From the NCBI GenBank assembly GCA_023386395.1, contig JAEWJV010000336.1, positions 1-17,542 of the forward strand: DNA of 17,542 nt. The letters are read 5' to 3'. Below are positions 1 through 7,710 of the stretch, piece after piece. Position 1 is the stretch's first letter. Each line of letters starts with the position of its first letter. The position numbers were made by a program, and so were the translations under genes. This stretch comes from Bacteroidota bacterium (GTDB lineage Bacteria; Bacteroidota; Bacteroidia; Chitinophagales; Chitinophagaceae). The notes under the pieces were generated by a model. The model did no database searches. It had not been told where the DNA came from and saw nothing but the letters and a program-made list of their open reading frames with translations.

Positions 1-633
1 GCTTCAACACTGTTTTCTGTTGGCGAACTTGAAACCAATGCATTAGCTATGATAGATCATTTTAAAGGCAATACCGGCAGCGATTATTCCAGTCCTGTAC
101 TTACCAAAGCCGTGGAAGAACACGAAGCTACAAAGAGATTTATTACGTATGTAAAGATGGAGCTGAGTAAAAAAGTACTGGCCGAAAAAGAAGGTATAAA
201 ACAAACTGCAGTTACTAAAGGTGCGCTTGAAAAATATCGTCCTGTATTTAATTCTACCAGCGATACGTTTGCAGGCGGTTTAACCTTTGCGATTAATGAT
301 ACATGGGCCTATCAATCTGAAATTACTTACCTGGATTATAAGAATGACAAAGATTTCAAGGGAAAATTAAAGGTAACATTGTATGATGATTTTGGCCTGG
401 ATAAGCCGGATGTAGAAAAGAAATTCGGCTACCTGCAGGGTTTCAGGGCATGGTTTATATTACAACACGACAGGGGTTATAAACCATTTATTACAGTGGT
501 AGAAATGGACGTTCCTTTTGATGAATCCATTGCTGAAATAGAACCAAAAATGAAGGCGGAAGAACAGGCCGCAAAAGACAGGGCTGAATATGAAAAAACA
601 TTTAAGCGTCCGCCGGGCAATGCAAAATATTAA
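1..633 (+). CDS. DUF3289-like protein, 3' part of gene
   Basis: The frame is open from base 1, so the true start lies upstream; the first in-frame ATG is at 49. The visible 210 residues are soluble, with no signal peptide or membrane segment. A helical part (IDHF..N.G..YSSPVLTKAVEEH) is followed by a beta-rich part with FAINDTWAYQ, LKVTLYDDFGLD, GFRAWFILQH and GYKPFITVVE. I recognise this pattern as resembling DUF3289, a family of unknown function found near secretion systems and polymorphic toxins; I could not run a profile search. The C-terminal 30 residues are charged and low in complexity. It ends 11 bp before the first DUF4157 gene on the same strand, so it may be another effector or accessory protein of the injection system. 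The family call is moderate and the role is inferred from position. Confidence 0.55.
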   Translation, partial: ASTLFSVGELETNALAMIDHFKGNTGSDYSSPVLTKAVEEHEATKRFITYVKMELSKKVLAEKEGIKQTAVTKGALEKYRPVFNSTSDTFAGGLTFAINDTWAYQSEITYLDYKNDKDFKGKLKVTLYDDFGLDKPDVEKKFGYLQGFRAWFILQHDRGYKPFITVVEMDVPFDESIAEIEPKMKAEEQAAKDRAEYEKTFKRPPGNAKY

Positions 634-644
634 TGCAATAAATA

Positions 645-1733
645 TTGAAACAACAAGCTATCATAAAAACACCGGAAAATACTGTTGGCCATGCGCATAA
701 ACGGAATAAACAGTTTTTCTTTCAGCCAAAGCTTGCAATCAACCAGCCAAATGATATCTACGAACAGGAAGCTGATGCCATGGCTGAGCATGTAATACTT
801 GATAATGCTGTTCAACAATCTTTTTTCAAGCCATCTATAACAAACGTTCAGCGCAAATGCACCCATTGCGAAGAAGAAGAGAAAAAAATACAGCGAAGAG
901 AAACAGGCAAAACAGAAAATTATATTAACACACTTTCAGGCGGAGAAGTTTTAAGCAATAAAGAAAGAAGCTTTTTTGAATCGAAAATAGGATACGATTT
1001 TTCCGGTGTTAAACTGCACACGAACACTGAAGCCAATCAGTCTGCAAAAAACATAAATGCACTCGCCTATACACATGGCAATAATATTGTTTTCGGTTCG
1101 GGCCAGTACCAACCTGCAACAGATGAGGGCAAAAGATTAATGGCGCATGAATTAACACATGTGGTGCAGCAAAAAAACAATTCAATTCAATCTAAAACAA
1201 TACAGCGAAAACCCGCCAGCATTCAAGTGCCTGTTCCCGAAACAGTAGAAGACTGGAAACCGCCTGCTGACGTTGAATTTCAGTGGAAGAATGAAGCCCT
1301 GCGTAAAATAATTTATCCTGAACGGGAGCAAAGCCTGCGGGTCTTCCTGGAGCTTGTAAAGAAGTTTGAACTGAAAGGTTACTTAACGAACCCCGACACC
1401 ACTTCAAACGATGATATGATTGCAATGCTTGAAGCCGATAAAAAATCGCTTGAAGAAAGTTCAAAACAATACGCAGATGAAAAAAGCAATTTGCAGGCGT
1501 CTGTACCGGTTGACGAAATAGAGCTGGCTGATCTGAAGAAACAAAGAACGCAGGCCCAAAAAGATTTCTCATCATTAATAAAAAAAGGAACCGAAACTGG
1601 TGATATATATGCTGCAAGAACAAAAAAACAAAAAGATATTCAGCAGCAGATTAAAAACGCTGACTCTGCGCAGGAGAACCTCGATTATCTTGAACTTAAA
1701 AAGAATAAATTAAGCCAGGCAGATTATGAATAG
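645..1733 (+). CDS. DUF4157 eCIS cargo protein, N-terminal part (cut by in-frame TAG)
   Basis: The start is a TTG at 645; the only nearby upstream ATG (633) hits a stop two codons later. Residues 26-50 carry the cargo leader motif FFQPKLAINQPNDIYEQEAD. A CxxC follows at C72/C75 (QRKCTHCEEEE), then the DUF4157 module at about 95-180 with DFSGVKLHT, NALAYTHGNNIVFG and the zinc-site motif H168-E-L-T-H172 VVQQ. DUF4157 is strongly associated with eCIS toxins and carries a metallopeptidase-like HExxH; its exact role (loading, self-processing or toxicity) is not settled here. Residues about 250-362 become a charged coiled coil that stops abruptly at TAG 1731-1733. The same frame continues as coiled coil immediately after the TAG, so this is probably the N-terminal end of a 1782-codon gene (645-5993) rather than a complete 362-residue protein. 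Confidence 0.85.
   Translation: MKQQAIIKTPENTVGHAHKRNKQFFFQPKLAINQPNDIYEQEADAMAEHVILDNAVQQSFFKPSITNVQRKCTHCEEEEKKIQRRETGKTENYINTLSGGEVLSNKERSFFESKIGYDFSGVKLHTNTEANQSAKNINALAYTHGNNIVFGSGQYQPATDEGKRLMAHELTHVVQQKNNSIQSKTIQRKPASIQVPVPETVEDWKPPADVEFQWKNEALRKIIYPEREQSLRVFLELVKKFELKGYLTNPDTTSNDDMIAMLEADKKSLEESSKQYADEKSNLQASVPVDEIELADLKKQRTQAQKDFSSLIKKGTETGDIYAARTKKQKDIQQQIKNADSAQENLDYLELKKNKLSQADYE
1731..1733 (+). other. In-frame TAG interrupting a long DUF4157 cargo gene
   Basis: The TAG lies in context GAA-TAG-AAG. The 25 codons from 1734 to the next possible start (GTG at 1809) are all open in the same frame. They encode KKKYYEDKRDAAI..., which continues the coiled coil from upstream. No frameshift is needed, and one base change (for example from AAG, GAG or CAG) would create the stop. 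It could be a nonsense mutation, a sequencing error, or a read-through site; I see no known read-through consensus around it. Confidence 0.75.
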
Positions 1734-1808
1734 AAGAAAAAATATTATGAAGACAAACGCGACGCAGCTATAACTGCAAGACAAAATATTGAAACAGAAC
1801 TGGCGCCG

Positions 1809-4800
1809 GTGAATGAACAATATGAACAATTAATTGCGCCCGAAGAACAGCACGTAGAAGCCTTTAAAAAAGACATTCCGGAAAAGGAAAAAGAAATAAA
1901 GGAAGCAAAGGCCCGTATAAAAGCGCTTACAAAATTAATAAGTGATACTTCAGATGATAGTAAGAAGATAGCGCAAATGATCTCTAAAGTGCAATCAGGT
2001 AAAGTAAAACCCGGCGATAAGCAATCATTAACAGACTGGCGGCTAAAAAAATACCGGGAAACAATAAGTTCGATGGATCATGACCAGCTTTTGACAGATG
2101 TGGTAGCTGCATTTGAGCGACATGCTTCCAGCGGCTACTTCCCTTCATGGCTATTGTATGTGGTGGTGCAGTTCTCAGGAATGCGTTATGCAAGCGCGCA
2201 TGGCACCTGGGATAAAAGCCCGCAGAACCTGCTTGCCGAATTGAAAGATGAAGAAATAAATACTGCTGATGAGGATACCCGCAAAGCCTTCCAGGGTGAA
2301 GCTATGCAGGAGCTTTCTGCTAAAGAAACCAAAGCTGTGAAAGGCCTGTGGCCGGGCATGAAGAAAAGATTATCAAAAACAGATATACCTGTATTTGAAA
2401 AATTTGAGCCGCTGCATGAATTATTAATACAGGACTATATAAAACTTGCAGGCGCAGAAAAAGGTACAGATGCTTATGAAGATATAATAAAAAGTATTGG
2501 TTCAACAGAAAATAGTATAGCGGCTTTGCAAACAGAGTTTTCTTCAAAAGGCTGGTCGTTGCTTGTATCTAAACAGAAAGACGAGACAGCAATGCTGACG
2601 GAGATTTACAGAAAAAATGCTAAAGCAAAGCTTATGGAAATAAGCAACCCTAAAGCGCTTGCCATGTTGAAACAAATGCATAACGATGGACAAATTCCTG
2701 ATTATGCCTGGAAAGAAATAACCAGTTTTACAGAGTTAAAATTTGAAATAAAAGACCCGGCTGACCTGGTGGAAAAAGACCAGCGTGGATTAAAGAATGT
2801 TACGGTGGATGCGGATGCTGACGCCATTGCAACGCTATCCAAATGGAAACGTATTTTAAAAGCATGGCACAGTTCAGGCACGGCATGGCGGGCACAAAAT
2901 CAGGAAACACTTTCAGAAGCTGTAATGACATCACTGGTTTGCGACCAGATAGGCAGTGTTGCACAACATAGCCGGGGCATAGATTTTGGCAAAGTAAACC
3001 CTTATGGCGGCCCTGGTGGTTTGCGCAATAATGCCATGTTTTATTATGAAATATCAAAAGGAAAAGATGCGCCTGCCACATCAATGCCGGCTGATAAGAA
3101 ATCGCTTTGTCCCACAGATCCTGGCCAGCCTTTCTTTAAAAGGCCTAAAAAAATGGAAGACTTTCCCTGCGGCGCCAGCATATTCTGGACAACATGGTCC
3201 GACGTTGGCATCACAAAAGATTACGGAAAATTTTATAAGGAAAAAGAAAAGCCTGTGCTTGATAAGATAAGAAGGCTTGCAGATGAAAGAAAAAAATTGC
3301 TTGATAAAGGTGATGCAAAAAAACAACTGCCAAAGATTGAAAAAGAACTTGCAGATCTCAATACAGAAAGAAAGAAAATGCTTGCTGAAAGAGCGGGCAT
3401 GGCAGTATTTCAGGAACAAACAACAAAAGGTTTTATACCGGATTTATCAAACGTCGTTTCCGCTTTTCCTGAAAAAGAATTGCAGTTGTTTGACAGTGAA
3501 ATAGTTTATGATGAAACGAATGCAGGCGGCCAGGATATCGCTACTTACAAAGAGAGTTCGTTTGAAATATCGGATGGATTAAAACGCAATGGCTGGACTT
3601 ATTCAGTTAATGATACAAGAATTACACGTACAGTTGGCAAGGGCGCCAAAGCAAAGCAGCTATCTTTTGGAAGTGTGATGCGCGTAAAGCCTAACCCGAA
3701 TGCGGGCACTTGCCCTGACGGTGAAAAAAGCTGCCCTTTGAATTTTGATGATAAGCCAGATCCAAAACTGATAAAGCAATGGCTTACCTGGAGACACCAG
3801 GCAACCGTTGCCTTTGTAATACCTGATGAAAATAAAGTGGTGACATTCGATACATCAGGAAGCTTTGGCGGAACAGCTATTAAAGGCTTAACGTTAAGAG
3901 AACGTTCTTTAAGCAGCATGATAAGTGAAGATAATTTGTTCGTGGGTTATCATCCTGAAGAAGCAAGAGACCTTTCAGGCTATACTGATAAAGATAAAAT
4001 TTTAGATAAAGATGCCAAACCGCCTGCATCATCATCTACACCAATTATTCAGCCCAAACTTGAAATTAACCAGCCTGGTGATACGTATGAGCAGGAAGCA
4101 GATGCTATGGCAGATCATGTAATGCGGACGACCGATAATGATGCATTTCAGCCAACTTTTTTCAGGCCGTCTGTAACAAACGTTCAGCGTAAATGTGCAC
4201 ATTGTGAGGAAGAAGAAAAGAAGGTACAGCGTAAAGAAAATAATAATGTACCGGCTGAAGCAACATTACAAACAGAAAATTACTTAAGGTCGCTTTCACC
4301 AGGCAGGCCGTTAAATAAAGAAGAAAAAAATTTCTTTGAACCAAGAATGGGTTACGATTTTTCAGATGTGAAGCTGCATACTGATGACGCTGCCAACCGC
4401 TCTGCAAAAAAAATAAACGCATTAGCTTATACGCATGGTAATAATATTGTGTTTGGCGCAGATCAATATAAACCGGGCACTGAAGGTGGCAAAAGATTGC
4501 TTGCACATGAATTAACGCATGTGGTGCAACAACAAAGCAATTCAATTCAGAGAAAGCCGGCAAAGGATATAAAGTATGAGCGTTTTCCGTGGATTGGGCG
4601 TATCAATGCAAAGTATTCAGCAGCTTTAAGAAGTTCTCCGGGTAAAGATGCAGATGATCCGCATAAAAACACAATTGCCGATTTGCCTTATGAAGATTTT
4701 GTAGATGTTACGGGTTACGAGCATGGATGGCTTAAAGTTCAGGCCACTGTAAATGAAAAAGAAGTTACAGGTTATGTTTCCAGGGAGCTGGTTGATTTTA

Positions 4801-5993
4801 ACCGCTGGGATATGGAGCCCGATGCAATAAAAACAGGACTTACCATGCGGGAAGCATTTGTGGTTTTAAAAAGAGCTGAGACAAAAAGGAAAACTGATAA
4901 AGCCTATAAACCTGATGATAAGGAAAAAGAGAAAATTGATGCAGCCATTGCTACGGTAAAGGGCGAACCAAAATACCAGGTGAATGAAACAACTTACGAA
5001 ATTGCATTTGCCGTGGCAGGTGGCAATAAAATCAAAGTAACCACTATCCAGGATTTTGTATTGTTTGTTGAAGCAGTTGAAAAGCAATACCCGGCAGCGT
5101 CGCCTAAGGAAGTAATCAGCGAAATAAGGCAGCTATGGTTTTCTGATGAGAACTGGTCGGTGCTGGTGGACAGTGAAGGTATAAGGGATAACAATGTACA
5201 GATTGACATTGAAACTGCGCCCAATCCAATTGCATTGATGTTTGATATGAAAGATCTTGCGCCCGCTGCCGAAGGGCGGGTGCTCTCAACACCGATGGGC
5301 GATGTAAATATCGGGCATGTACTGGCCGGAATTGATGCACGTTTAAGTGGTGCACCCGCCAAATTTCCAAAAGATCATTTAAGCAAAGCCGGCATGGGCG
5401 CTGAATTTAAATATGAAAAGCTGAAAGAATTTGATAATGGCGATCCTACTGCATTTGCAACGTTTGCCGGAGACTTGGGGCAGGCTTTTGCTTTGTATTT
5501 ATATGACAGGTATGATAAAAATGATAAAGACGCCCGCCTCTGGCAGTATGTAAATGAATATGCAAAAACTGAAGAATTGCTGGGTGATATTCATGGATAT
5601 ATTGCAGTGCAGGTTGCTGCAGATATAAGGGCAGCCGGTAACAGTCCCACCGGTTCAGAAATAAAGGCTTCGAATATTATAAGGGATATGTATCTTGTTG
5701 ATAAGTCGTCTGTGAAAATGACGTACGAATCATATCTTGAAAAAGTTGCAAAGCCATCAAAAGATTTAAAGTCTTACATCTATAGTGAATCGATAAGCTT
5801 TGCTAATTTGTGGTATGCGAAAGTTGCCGTTGAAAATTCAGGAACAATATGGCTTCCGGGAGATTTGTTTGAAGATGCGATTCGCGATTTTTCTGAAAAG
5901 TTCGACCGGAATGAACGGGATGCTGATACCGATGACACACTTTCAGGCTTAACAGATAAACTTATAAATATGGCTAATGGAAAACTAAAATGA
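1809..5993 (+). CDS. Giant DUF4157 cargo protein, C-terminal part with second DUF4157 and SH3-like domain
   Basis: If translated alone it could start at GTG 1809, but the frame is open back to 1734, so it is probably the continuation of the gene at 645. In order along 1394 residues: coiled coil (1-80); a long mostly helical part; an uncharacterised domain with C378 (LVCDQIGSVAQ), N/G-rich VNPYGGPGGLRNN, a second coiled coil (about 475-535), and H663/D681 in RHQATVAFVI...VVTFDTSG; then at about 745 a complete second cargo leader (IIQPKLEINQPGDTYEQEAD), CxxC at C796/C799, and a DUF4157 module with H900-E-L-T-H904. Next is an SH3-like segment (about 925-990: AALRSSPG...HGWLKV...GYVSRELV) and about 400 residues I do not recognise, with GHVLAGIDARLSG near 1170. 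There is no signal peptide or membrane segment, as expected for cargo packed into an injection tube. It looks like two cargo genes fused. C378/H663/D681 as a catalytic set is only a suggestion. Confidence 0.8.
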   Translation: MNEQYEQLIAPEEQHVEAFKKDIPEKEKEIKEAKARIKALTKLISDTSDDSKKIAQMISKVQSGKVKPGDKQSLTDWRLKKYRETISSMDHDQLLTDVVAAFERHASSGYFPSWLLYVVVQFSGMRYASAHGTWDKSPQNLLAELKDEEINTADEDTRKAFQGEAMQELSAKETKAVKGLWPGMKKRLSKTDIPVFEKFEPLHELLIQDYIKLAGAEKGTDAYEDIIKSIGSTENSIAALQTEFSSKGWSLLVSKQKDETAMLTEIYRKNAKAKLMEISNPKALAMLKQMHNDGQIPDYAWKEITSFTELKFEIKDPADLVEKDQRGLKNVTVDADADAIATLSKWKRILKAWHSSGTAWRAQNQETLSEAVMTSLVCDQIGSVAQHSRGIDFGKVNPYGGPGGLRNNAMFYYEISKGKDAPATSMPADKKSLCPTDPGQPFFKRPKKMEDFPCGASIFWTTWSDVGITKDYGKFYKEKEKPVLDKIRRLADERKKLLDKGDAKKQLPKIEKELADLNTERKKMLAERAGMAVFQEQTTKGFIPDLSNVVSAFPEKELQLFDSEIVYDETNAGGQDIATYKESSFEISDGLKRNGWTYSVNDTRITRTVGKGAKAKQLSFGSVMRVKPNPNAGTCPDGEKSCPLNFDDKPDPKLIKQWLTWRHQATVAFVIPDENKVVTFDTSGSFGGTAIKGLTLRERSLSSMISEDNLFVGYHPEEARDLSGYTDKDKILDKDAKPPASSSTPIIQPKLEINQPGDTYEQEADAMADHVMRTTDNDAFQPTFFRPSVTNVQRKCAHCEEEEKKVQRKENNNVPAEATLQTENYLRSLSPGRPLNKEEKNFFEPRMGYDFSDVKLHTDDAANRSAKKINALAYTHGNNIVFGADQYKPGTEGGKRLLAHELTHVVQQQSNSIQRKPAKDIKYERFPWIGRINAKYSAALRSSPGKDADDPHKNTIADLPYEDFVDVTGYEHGWLKVQATVNEKEVTGYVSRELVDFNRWDMEPDAIKTGLTMREAFVVLKRAETKRKTDKAYKPDDKEKEKIDAAIATVKGEPKYQVNETTYEIAFAVAGGNKIKVTTIQDFVLFVEAVEKQYPAASPKEVISEIRQLWFSDENWSVLVDSEGIRDNNVQIDIETAPNPIALMFDMKDLAPAAEGRVLSTPMGDVNIGHVLAGIDARLSGAPAKFPKDHLSKAGMGAEFKYEKLKEFDNGDPTAFATFAGDLGQAFALYLYDRYDKNDKDARLWQYVNEYAKTEELLGDIHGYIAVQVAADIRAAGNSPTGSEIKASNIIRDMYLVDKSSVKMTYESYLEKVAKPSKDLKSYIYSESISFANLWYAKVAVENSGTIWLPGDLFEDAIRDFSEKFDRNERDADTDDTLSGLTDKLINMANGKLK

Positions 5994-6020
5994 AAATTGC
6001 GACATAATAATAATTACAGC

Positions 6021-6054
6021 TTTGATTAACGGTTTAATAAACTGCCTAAATTCA
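6021..6054 (+). promoter_or_regulatory. Weak possible promoter before the third DUF4157 gene
   Basis: In the 94-bp gap before the ATG at 6088 there is TTTG at 6021-6024 and TAAATTCA at 6047-6054, 22 bp apart. The Bacteroidota form is TTTG followed about 20 bp later by TAnnTTTG. The downstream element matches only in part, so this is a weak call based on spacing and position. Confidence 0.25.
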
Positions 6055-6067
6055 TTAACCATTACAA

Positions 6068-6083
6068 ATTAACTTTAGTTAAT
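6068..6083 (+). repeat. Short inverted repeat just before the start codon
   Basis: ATTAAC-TTTA-GTTAAT is a perfect 6-bp stem with a 4-base loop, ending 4 bases before the ATG at 6088. In mRNA it could hold the translation start region in a hairpin, or it could be an operator half-site pair. It is AT-rich and may be chance. Confidence 0.3.
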
Positions 6084-6087
6084 AATT

Positions 6088-7080
6088 ATGCTAACCACAA
6101 AACAGAAACACGAAACCGGAACCGCAAGAACAAACAATGGGTTATTCTTCCAGCCAAAACTTTCCATTAACCAGCCGAATGATGTGTATGAGCAGGAAGC
6201 CGATGCTGTGGCAGATAAAGTAATGTGCATGCCTGCAAACCGCCAATCATTTTTTACACCAATACAACGTAAATGCAGCGACTGTGAAAAAGAAGATGCG
6301 CAGCGTAAAGAAGCAAACGGCAATGCAATGGTTGCCGATGCTTCAACAGAAAATTATCTTGGCTCACTTTCTGGCGGAACATTAATGAACAATAAAGAGA
6401 AAAGTTTTTTTGAATCAAGAATGGGTTACGATTTTTCTGATGTAAAGCTGCATACGGATGCTGCAGCCAATCAATCTGCAAAAAGCATAAATGCGTTGGC
6501 TTACACAAATGGCAATAATGTTGTGTTTGCAGCAGATCAATACCAGCCCAATACTGAAAGCGGAAAAAGATTACTGGCACATGAATTAACACATGTGGTG
6601 CAGCAAAGTGATAATTCAATGATACAACGCGATGTGGTAAACATGGAGCCGTTAACAGTGTCTGTCGGTATGCCTTCTGATCTTAGTTCTTTAAGCACCC
6701 CGGTGCCGGCAGGTGATATGTCAGCATCTTTTGATACAGCCCACATAGAACTAAACAGCCAACTGCCCGGCACGGCATTACCTTACACGACAGGCGGTTG
6801 GAATGGCAATGATATAGCCAACAAACTTGGCCAATACGATCGTATTCCGGGCACAGACAGCGATGCTGTAAGATGTGTACAGGCAGTTGGCTTAATGAGC
6901 CATATTATTATGGGGCCTGCAGCTGCAATAAGTTATTTACAGGCCATGTCGCTGCAAGCCATGTTGGGAAGTTTAACATCAAGAAAAAGAACTGCGTTGC
7001 GTGTGCTTGAACATGTTCGTTATCAAATCGAAAACCGCCGCGGTACTTTTGGCGAAATGTATTGGGCAATAGAAGCTTAA
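6088..7080 (+). CDS. DUF4157 eCIS cargo protein, N-terminal part (cut by in-frame TAA)
   Basis: ATG start at 6088 after a 94-bp gap. The leader motif FFQPKLSINQPNDVYEQEAD (about 18-37) is followed by CxxC at C63/C66 (QRKCSDCEKED) and a DUF4157 module with DFSDVKLHTD, NALAYTNGNNVVF and H165-E-L-T-H169 VVQQ. The rest (about 190-330) is a different domain from the other cargo, with GGWNGNDIANKLGQYDRIPGT, C263 in AVRCVQAVGLMSHIIMGP, and a helical end finishing FGEMYWAIEA. The TAA at 7078-7080 comes inside this domain. The next codons in the same frame read HDLFYGDSEGTP and stay open to 7680, so the protein was probably about 530 residues. DUF4157 membership is clear from sequence; the activity of the C-terminal domain is unknown. 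Confidence 0.85.
   Translation: MLTTKQKHETGTARTNNGLFFQPKLSINQPNDVYEQEADAVADKVMCMPANRQSFFTPIQRKCSDCEKEDAQRKEANGNAMVADASTENYLGSLSGGTLMNNKEKSFFESRMGYDFSDVKLHTDAAANQSAKSINALAYTNGNNVVFAADQYQPNTESGKRLLAHELTHVVQQSDNSMIQRDVVNMEPLTVSVGMPSDLSSLSTPVPAGDMSASFDTAHIELNSQLPGTALPYTTGGWNGNDIANKLGQYDRIPGTDSDAVRCVQAVGLMSHIIMGPAAAISYLQAMSLQAMLGSLTSRKRTALRVLEHVRYQIENRRGTFGEMYWAIEA
7078..7080 (+). other. In-frame TAA interrupting the third DUF4157 cargo gene
   Basis: The context is GCT-TAA-CAC. The frame before and after is the same (6088 and 7165 share phase), and 7081-7164 is open, encoding HDLFYGDSEGTPANTPDT and so on. A single change (for example from TTA) would produce it. No hairpin or T-tract follows, so it does not look like a natural gene end. 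Confidence 0.75.
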
Positions 7081-7680
7081 CACGATTTATTTTATGGAGA
7101 TAGTGAAGGAACGCCTGCCAATACGCCCGATACGGTTAGAGGCCAGGTAACGCCTGGGTTTGATATGTCGCAGAATATGACGAATGTAGATGTATGGTGC
7201 AACAACAGTACTGAGCTGCTTTCGCAAGCTGCTACATTGCAACCTGGTGAACAATTCATGCTTAATACCTGGAATGTTTCCTTTAATTCTGTTTTTGATG
7301 AAGCCGGTGTGCCCACCACGCAACAGCGTTTACGTTATACACAAACAGATGAGCGCGACCGACCGGTGCGCAGTGTTTCAATAAGGCGTATTGATACCAC
7401 GCTTGGAAAACCTGCAGCCAGCCAGATTGATATGAACCGCGATAGAAAGCATGGCCACCAGATGCTGATATTTAAAGATCCGGCAGATAGTCATATAAAA
7501 ATGTATGAACCCGAATTAACGGTAAGCGGTAATCACTTGTTTGACCTTACGGCGGACTCATCTGTAATTAATCCCATGTTGTTTCATGATCAACCTGAAT
7601 TTGAACTGTTTGAATATGTACAGCTGTGGGGAAAGATGAGCCCGGCAACAGTATCATCTTTTACATCGGGCAGTTTATAA
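7081..7680 (+). CDS. C-terminal part of the third DUF4157 cargo, after the in-frame TAA
   Basis: The frame is open from 7081; an ATG at 7165 could start a 171-residue fragment, but the residues before it (HDLFYGDSEGTP...) look like protein that belongs with the upstream gene. The fragment is beta-rich and soluble, with DVWCNNSTELL, a turn-rich centre, and HGHQMLIFKDPADSHIKMYEPE (second His is H98 counted from the ATG at 7165). I do not recognise a family. His followed by a strand and then an acidic residue resembles the second half of Cys-His-Asp/Glu hydrolase folds, whose Cys would be C263 upstream of the stop. That is inference only. The AAA+ gene begins 30 bp downstream. Alone, this fragment would lack the cargo leader. 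Confidence 0.6.
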   Translation, partial: HDLFYGDSEGTPANTPDTVRGQVTPGFDMSQNMTNVDVWCNNSTELLSQAATLQPGEQFMLNTWNVSFNSVFDEAGVPTTQQRLRYTQTDERDRPVRSVSIRRIDTTLGKPAASQIDMNRDRKHGHQMLIFKDPADSHIKMYEPELTVSGNHLFDLTADSSVINPMLFHDQPEFELFEYVQLWGKMSPATVSSFTSGSL

Positions 7681-7710
7681 GTTTTAATTTTTTGTTTTAA
7701 ACAGATAATT

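Noticed and set aside
1192..1623. Long open frames on the opposite strand of the cargo and ATPase genes
   Set aside because: They lie wholly inside well-supported coding regions, have Cys/His/Phe-rich compositions without motifs, and mirror the codon pattern of the real genes.
1731..7080. Genetic code change (TAG or TAA read as sense)
   Set aside because: TAA and TAG end other intact genes in the window, such as gatC, cysH and mlaE (TAA) and the amidohydrolase (TAG).
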